Assembly: GCA_903859225.1 (NCBI GenBank)
Contig: CAIOLV010000041.1
Span: 1 to 16,532, forward strand
Origin: an uncultured bacterium
Lineage (GTDB): Bacteria > Bipolaricaulota > Bipolaricaulia > UBA7950 > UBA9294
Direction of reading: 5' to 3'
DNA length: 16,532 nucleotides
The notes under the pieces are model-generated. The model did not search any database and had not been told where the DNA came from. It saw only the letters and a program-made list of their open reading frames with translations. Positions 12,790 through 16,532 of this stretch are shown here, piece by piece. Numbering within the stretch: position 1 is the stretch's first letter; each line of letters starts with the position of its first letter. A program made the position numbers and the translations under genes.

Positions 12790-13638
12790 CTACGGACAAC
12801 CACTCGACAGGCTCTCCGCCCGGCGAAGAGAAAGCTCGTTGTAGAGAGGCCAGGTGCTCATGATCGCGGGATCCTGCGCGCGGGTTTTCACGTCCTGCAG
12901 CGTCATGCAGAGCGCTTTGTCACCGCTCGGCTTCAGTACCCACTCCGAGAGGTCCACCGCGTTCTGGAGGAACTCCGGCGCGATGGCGATCGCGTGGTTG
13001 AGGAGTTCGCGGGCGCGAGCGAGATCGCCGCCGATGAACGACGGCACCTGCGCGAGGTAGCAGCCGAGGCTGCGCAGCGGAGCGCCGGCGAGATAGGTTT
13101 CGTCGAGCGCCATCGCGCGCTCGTAGCAGGCGGGCACGTCGCGCATCCCGCCGCTGAGAATGGCCTCCAGTTGGTGATAGTTTAGGTAGCAGCCGAAGTT
13201 CGTCCCATACCAGAACACGCCTTCGACATCGTTCGCGTTCGCCAGCGCGTCGCGGAAGCTCGTTGCTTCGCGCGCGACGAAGTCGGGGTCGAGGCGCAGG
13301 CTCGCGAGCGCGTGATCCTTGCCCGCAACGTAAGCAGCTTCCTGATCGGGACCGGTGGGGATGTAGGCGTTCGCCAGTTCAAAGTAGGCGCGCGCCAGTT
13401 GATGGAGCGTTGCGAGCCGCGTCGCTCCGTCGTCGGTCGGCACGAGCGGAAGCGCCTCTTCGTAGAGGCGAATCGCCTCGCGTAACTGCCCTTCGTAGGC
13501 AGCGAAGTCGAAGTCGCCGTGGCCTGTATCGTAGAGCGCAGCAGCCTGCGCCAGAAGTGCCTCCACATCGCTCGCCGCGGCAAGACACGACGACGCGAGG
13601 ACGACGGCCAACCCCACGAAGAGCACCTTCCGACGCAC
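12790..13638 (-). CDS. TatT-like (TRAP transporter T-component family) helical repeat protein, exported
   Basis: This 282-residue protein has a signal sequence (MRRKVLFVGLAVVLASSCLAAAS). A cysteine follows the hydrophobic run, but the lipobox is imperfect. The rest is helical and TPR-like. The segment FWYGTNFGCYLNYHQ (142-156), ACYERAMALDETYLAGAPLRSLGCYLAQVPS (170-200) and GGDLARARELLNHAIAIAPEFLQ (203-225) resemble the TatT family first described in Treponema pallidum, proposed to work with a TRAP-type transporter. No transporter subunit is in this window. The GTG at 13638 is chosen for AAGGAGG four bases upstream and for the signal sequence; a GTG eight codons earlier lacks both. It diverges from a putative lipoprotein gene across 105 bp. 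The assignment is by remembered family pattern and is moderate. Confidence 0.78.
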   Translation of the reverse strand: MRRKVLFVGLAVVLASSCLAAASDVEALLAQAAALYDTGHGDFDFAAYEGQLREAIRLYEEALPLVPTDDGATRLATLHQLARAYFELANAYIPTGPDQEAAYVAGKDHALASLRLDPDFVAREATSFRDALANANDVEGVFWYGTNFGCYLNYHQLEAILSGGMRDVPACYERAMALDETYLAGAPLRSLGCYLAQVPSFIGGDLARARELLNHAIAIAPEFLQNAVDLSEWVLKPSGDKALCMTLQDVKTRAQDPAIMSTWPLYNELSLRRAESLSSGCP

Positions 13639-13680
13639 GACGCCTCCTTCCACGGCAATCACGAGCCCGGACGCCCGCGC

Positions 13681-13725
13681 TTGACACGGGCTTTCCCCCT
13701 GCGGCAGAGTGGCGGCAGTTTATCA
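13681..13725. promoter_or_regulatory. Weak promoter-like elements in a divergent gap
   Basis: The 105-bp gap at 13639-13743 separates two divergent genes. On the plus strand a perfect TTGACA (13681-13686) has only CAGAGT at the right distance (18 bp). On the minus strand TGATAAACT (13717-13725) looks like an extended -10 without a -35. These are suggestive only. Confidence 0.3.
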
Positions 13726-13743
13726 CAAAGGCGGGGGTACGAC

Positions 13744-14352
13744 ATGCGACGAAGACTGGTCCTGGTGGTGGCTCTCGGAGCCCTGGTCGTCACGTTGAGC
13801 ACGGGGTGCTTGTTCAACATCTTCCAAACTGCGCGGACGATCGGCGCAGGCAACCTTGCCTTCACGTTCGGCACCGGCGCGTTCAGGCTTCAAATCGAGG
13901 ACTCGACGACGTACTACGTCACTCCGCAGGCTCGGCTGACGTTCGGCCTTGCGGACGCGGTGGACCTGGGCCTGCAGACCGGCGCCATGATCTCGCTCGC
14001 GAACGGCAGCCCGGGGTGGCTCGGCGCCATCGGCGACCTGAAGTTCCGCTTGTTCGACCAGCCCGACTCGTTCGCTCTCGCTCTCGGATTCGGTGGCGGC
14101 TACAGCGCGGAGTTCGTCGCCGTCGGCTGGGGCCTCTTCGGCGAGATCTTCCTCGACAGCAACCTGCGCGTCCTCCCGATCTTCCTCTGCTACCAACCGG
14201 GAGTCCCGCTCGGCGGGGACTCCTTCGTCGTCTACCACCACTTGGCGGGCGGCCTGAAGCTGAAGCTCTCCGACCAAGCCAGACTCCTCCTGCAGGCCGA
14301 CTACCGGGCCGGTCTCGTCAGCATCGGGCTTGCTCTCGAGATCGGATTCTAG
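13744..14352 (+). CDS. Putative lipoprotein / outer-membrane beta-barrel-like protein
   Basis: This 202-residue protein has a lipoprotein-type leader (MRRRLVLVVALGALVVTLSTGC) with Cys22 as the likely lipidated residue. The remainder is a series of amphipathic strands rich in Gly and aromatics: NLAFTFGTGAFRLQI, YYVTPQARLTFGLADAVDLGLQTGAM, DSFALALGFGGGYSAEFVAVGWGLFGEIFLD, HLAGGLKLKLSDQARLLLQADYRAG. It ends LVSIGLALEIGF with a terminal Phe, the usual end of outer-membrane barrels. I do not recognise a named family. A combined lipoprotein signal and barrel-like body is uncommon, so it could also be a surface beta-domain. The ATG is preceded by AAAGGCGGGGG. It diverges from the TatT-like gene. Confidence 0.75.
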   Translation: MRRRLVLVVALGALVVTLSTGCLFNIFQTARTIGAGNLAFTFGTGAFRLQIEDSTTYYVTPQARLTFGLADAVDLGLQTGAMISLANGSPGWLGAIGDLKFRLFDQPDSFALALGFGGGYSAEFVAVGWGLFGEIFLDSNLRVLPIFLCYQPGVPLGGDSFVVYHHLAGGLKLKLSDQARLLLQADYRAGLVSIGLALEIGF

Positions 14353-14376
14353 GGAGCGCGATGAGCCCGACGCGGC

Positions 14377-14405
14377 TTGTACGCGCGCTGTGCGGCCGCT
14401 AGGAT
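14377..14405 (+). promoter_or_regulatory. Candidate promoter for the small YxxGY protein
   Basis: TTGTAC (14377-14382) and TAGGAT (14400-14405) are 17 bp apart, giving a predicted start near 14412 and a leader of about 40 nt with AAGGAGG. Both hexamers are only moderate matches to consensus. Confidence 0.4.
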
Positions 14406-14450
14406 CTGCACAGAATCGGTGTGGACGTGGGATTGCGCAAGGAGGCATCC

Positions 14451-14837
14451 ATGCGAAGTAAGAACAAGGGTATTGTCATCGCAGCAGCGTGCCTGGGTCT
14501 TCTCATTCTGTTCTCGGCGATGGCTGCGGCTGCGGACGACTACCGCACGGGGTACGAGCTCGGAGTGGAGCAGGGCAAGAAGGACGCCCCCATCATCAAC
14601 GTCATCTGGGGACTCGTCGGCGGCCCCATTGCCTTCGGGGTGGCGGCGTTCAGCACCCCGCCCGATCCTTCCGCGGCGCGCATTCAGCAGCTCGACGGCA
14701 AGTCGTCGGACTACAAGGCCGGCTACTACGAGGGGTACGGCAGCGGACGGCAGGAGATGCGCTTCATCTACGTTGGAAGCGGTGCCATGGTTCCCTCGCT
14801 GATCCTCCTCATCCTCTTCGTGACCTTCATCATCTGA
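14451..14837 (+). CDS. Small exported/membrane protein with YxxGYxxG repeats
   Basis: I do not recognise this 128-residue protein. It has a signal sequence ending near AMAAAADD (23-30). Two copies of a Tyr/Gly motif follow: YRTGYELGVEQGKKDA (31-46) and YKAGYYEGYGSGRQEM (88-103). A hydrophobic segment (about 50-68, INVIWGLVGGPIAFGVAAF) lies between them, and a final one (about 106-128) runs to the C-terminus. This suggests two helices with both motifs on the same side of the membrane. The start is firm: AAGGAGG, 5-nt spacer, ATG. A candidate promoter lies upstream and a strong terminator downstream, so it is a single-gene unit that may be well expressed. Confidence 0.78.
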   Translation: MRSKNKGIVIAAACLGLLILFSAMAAAADDYRTGYELGVEQGKKDAPIINVIWGLVGGPIAFGVAAFSTPPDPSAARIQQLDGKSSDYKAGYYEGYGSGRQEMRFIYVGSGAMVPSLILLILFVTFII

Positions 14838-14897
14838 GCGAGGGAGGCATACCTCCTACACGGCGCTGTCTGCAGCAGTAGCGGAAGCGAAGGGTGC

Positions 14898-14931
14898 AAC
14901 GCCCGGCTCGTCGACGAGCCGGGCGTTTGTG
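14898..14931 (+). terminator. Strong rho-independent terminator
   Basis: Positions 14898-14912 and 14913-14927 are perfect reverse complements (AACGCCCGGCTCGTC and its mate), giving a 30-nt palindrome with no unpaired centre, followed by T-rich TGTGTTT. It ends transcription of the small gene in the plus direction. The minus side has no T-tract, so mutY (stop at 14956) is probably not served equally. The rest of the 118-bp gap holds a small GGAGG-CATA-CCTCC hairpin (14843-14856). Confidence 0.85.
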
Positions 14932-14955
14932 TTTCCGGGGGCGTCGTCTGCGCGT

Positions 14956-16077
14956 TCACCCGCAGGAAGCAACGAGGGCGCGCGCGACCTTCCGGTCGGC
15001 CACGGACATCGCGTAGCGCGCCGCAGCGGGAGGCTCGACCCAGCGAAATGCCGCACAGCCAATCGCGCGGGGCCGGCCGCGGATGTGACGGCAGTGGAAG
15101 ACGTGGAGCGTCATGCGGAAGTGGGTGTACGCGTGGTTCACGACGGTGAGAAGAGACTTGACCGACACCTCGATCGCGAGCTCCTCGCGTAGTTCCCGCC
15201 TGAGCGCCTCTTCGAGCGTCTCGCCCTCTTCTACCGTTCCGCCGGGGAACTCCCACAGACCGCCAAGCATGTCGCCCGCCTTGCGTTGCGCGATGAGCAC
15301 CCTCGCCCCAGGGCCGCAAGGATCGTTGCCGCGCTCCCAGATCACGCCGGCGACGACGTCAACGTGGGGAATCGGCCGTTTCGGCGTTCGGGTAGGAAAG
15401 AGCGCCTCTTCCCCCGCCCGGTGCGCCTCGCACAGAGTGGCCGCAGGGCAGGCTTCGCACGAGGGATGGCGAGGGCGGCATACGCGGGCGCCAAGGTCCA
15501 TCAGCGCTTGGTTGAATTCGCTCGCTCGCCCGCGCGGAACGAGCGAACGAGCGAGTCCCTCGAGTCGCCGCCTCGTGTCGGCACGCTTGGGATCGCCGGA
15601 GGTGCGGAACAGCCGGGCGAGAACGCGGATCACATTGCCGTCGAGCACCGGCTCGTCTCCGCCGAACGCGATGGATGCGACGGCGGCCGCGGTGTACGGC
15701 CCGATTCCTGGCAGGCCACGCAATGAGACGGGATCCTCAGGAATCCGGCCGCCGTGGCGCTCGACAACCTCGCGCGCGGCGCTGTGCAGGTTGTGCGCAC
15801 GGCGGTAGTAGCCGAGGCCTTCCCACACCTTGAGCACGCTATCCAGCGGCGCCGTCGCCAGGCTCTCGACCGTTGGGTAGGCGCGGAGGAATCGCTCGTA
15901 GTACGGGATCACGGTCTCGACCCGCGTCTGCTGGAGCATGATCTCCGAGACGAGAATCGAGTATGGATCCTTCGTTCGCCGCCACGGGAGGTCGCGCGCT
16001 TCCTCCTCGTACCACGCGAGCAGACGATCGACGAGCGAGCGCGCGGCGTGCGAGCACGCTAGCCGCGCACGAGGCAT
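14956..16077 (-). CDS. mutY: A/G-specific adenine DNA glycosylase with a nearly complete Nudix box
   Basis: MutY removes adenine mispaired with 8-oxoguanine. The protein is 373 residues. Catalytic E45 is in SEIMLQQTRVETVIPYY. The helix-hairpin-helix LRGLPGIGPYTAAAVA (119-134) carries Y128, and D146 is in VLDGNVIRVLARL. The iron-sulfur cluster cysteines are C200, C207, C210 and C216 (C-X6-C-X2-C-X5-C). The C-terminal domain (about 235-373) has PGGTVEEGETLEEALRREL followed by REELAI. This matches GX5EX7REUXEEXGU (280-302) except for Ala at the last Gly. In E. coli and Geobacillus MutY this box is degenerate. The 8-oxoG-sensing FSH loop appears as YTH (317-319). The ATG at 16077 overlaps the upstream PrpD-like gene by 19 nt; no good ribosome site is visible. 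Confidence 0.95.
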   Translation of the reverse strand: MPRARLACSHAARSLVDRLLAWYEEEARDLPWRRTKDPYSILVSEIMLQQTRVETVIPYYERFLRAYPTVESLATAPLDSVLKVWEGLGYYRRAHNLHSAAREVVERHGGRIPEDPVSLRGLPGIGPYTAAAVASIAFGGDEPVLDGNVIRVLARLFRTSGDPKRADTRRRLEGLARSLVPRGRASEFNQALMDLGARVCRPRHPSCEACPAATLCEAHRAGEEALFPTRTPKRPIPHVDVVAGVIWERGNDPCGPGARVLIAQRKAGDMLGGLWEFPGGTVEEGETLEEALRRELREELAIEVSVKSLLTVVNHAYTHFRMTLHVFHCRHIRGRPRAIGCAAFRWVEPPAAARYAMSVADRKVARALVASCG

Positions 16078-16532
16078 CGCACGTACTCGCCCGTCGCCTT
16101 GAACCGCTCGAGTCCGAACGTGGCGTCGACGATCCGGTCCATCGCCTTCGCCGTCATCGCGTGCGCGGCGTTCGAGCGGAACTTGTCGACTACGTCCTCG
16201 TCCGACAGCGGCCGTTCCGGGCTTCCCTTGGCGAAGTCTTCCTGCCGCGAGAACGATCGGCCGTCCTGGGTTGTCACGGTAACGATCGCGCGCTTGACCT
16301 TCGGGAACAAGGAATCGATCTCGGGATCCGCGACGACCTTGATCTTCGCGAGGAACGATCGCACCCACGGGTCGAACAGGGCTGCCTCCTCGAAGTCCGA
16401 GGGCAACACGTTGCCCTTCGCGGCAGCCACAGCAATGCAGTAGGGCAGGGAATGATCGGCCGTCTCTTTCGTCTGCGGGTCGTACTTCGACGGGTCCGAC
16501 AGGATGTCGGCGCCGCGCGTCGTGGTCTTGAC
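16059..16532 (-). CDS. MmgE/PrpD family protein, C-terminal part (cut by right edge)
   Basis: The frame is open to the right edge, so only the last 157 residues are present. They include DPSKYDPQTKETADHSLPYCIAVAAAKG, the characteristic TxETADHSxPY segment of the MmgE/PrpD family (2-methylcitrate dehydratase, cis-aconitate decarboxylase and relatives), and then the small C-terminal domain (PEIDSLFPKVKRAIVTVTTQDGRSF). PrpD-type members dehydrate 2-methylcitrate in propionate breakdown, but many family members have other or unknown substrates. No methylcitrate cycle partner is visible, so I give no gene symbol. It overlaps mutY by 19 nt, which suggests co-transcription. Confidence 0.9.
   Translation of the reverse strand, partial: VKTTTRGADILSDPSKYDPQTKETADHSLPYCIAVAAAKGNVLPSDFEEAALFDPWVRSFLAKIKVVADPEIDSLFPKVKRAIVTVTTQDGRSFSRQEDFAKGSPERPLSDEDVVDKFRSNAAHAMTAKAMDRIVDATFGLERFKATGEYVRCLVRG

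Noticed and set aside
1..16532. tRNA, rRNA, CRISPR, insertion sequence or prophage content
   Set aside because: Reading both strands showed no cloverleaf with a conserved T-loop, no regularly spaced short repeats beyond the recA tandem repeat, and no transposase or integrase motif.

Overview
This is a GC-rich chromosomal window from a bacterium, densely packed with genes and mostly made of housekeeping functions. I see no mobile element, phage gene, CRISPR array, rRNA or tRNA. Two small proteins have signal sequences and end in an aromatic residue after amphipathic strands (13744-14352 and 11474-11833), which would fit a diderm envelope. The mixture of familiar core genes (recA, recX, ispF, rseP, tilS, yebC, mutY, tdk) with unrecognised secreted proteins, and a RecA with an atypical L2 loop, suggests a poorly sampled lineage. 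I cannot name the phylum from sequence alone.

Layout. Positions 1-2807 (+): the end of an ABC ATPase, a permease, an NMT1/THI5-type binding protein and thymidine kinase, tightly coupled by ATGA and GTGA overlaps. The transporter probably imports a thiamine-pyrimidine precursor. A hairpin at 2808-2831 separates this operon from the convergent one. Positions 2832-4011 (-): an MBL-fold hydrolase and a stand-alone cyclic-nucleotide-binding protein. They diverge from a class III adenylate cyclase at 4093-5040 (+). Cyclase, receptor and possible phosphodiesterase around one intergenic region could form a small cAMP circuit; this is the most interesting gene group here.

Positions 5041-5333 hold a 104-bp tandem repeat that places three promoter-like elements upstream of recA. 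The one nearest recA lies inside a perfect inverted repeat, a candidate SOS operator. recA, recX and ispF follow (+). recX has no ATG, GTG or TTG start where one is expected. Converging on ispF is a tilS-rseP operon (-). tilS diverges from a secreted protein of unknown function plus a metallophosphatase (10036-11477, +). On both sides of that divergence the start codon lies 6 nt after a -10-like hexamer, as expected for leaderless mRNAs, although only the tilS side also has a -35.

Positions 11474-14837 hold small secreted or membrane proteins of limited annotation, a TatT-like helical repeat protein and yebC, which has a good promoter. A very strong palindromic terminator (14898-14927) closes this part. 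The right end (-) is the C-terminal part of an MmgE/PrpD-family enzyme overlapping mutY. This MutY carries a nearly complete Nudix box in its C-terminal domain, so it may combine adenine removal with sanitation of oxidised nucleotides.
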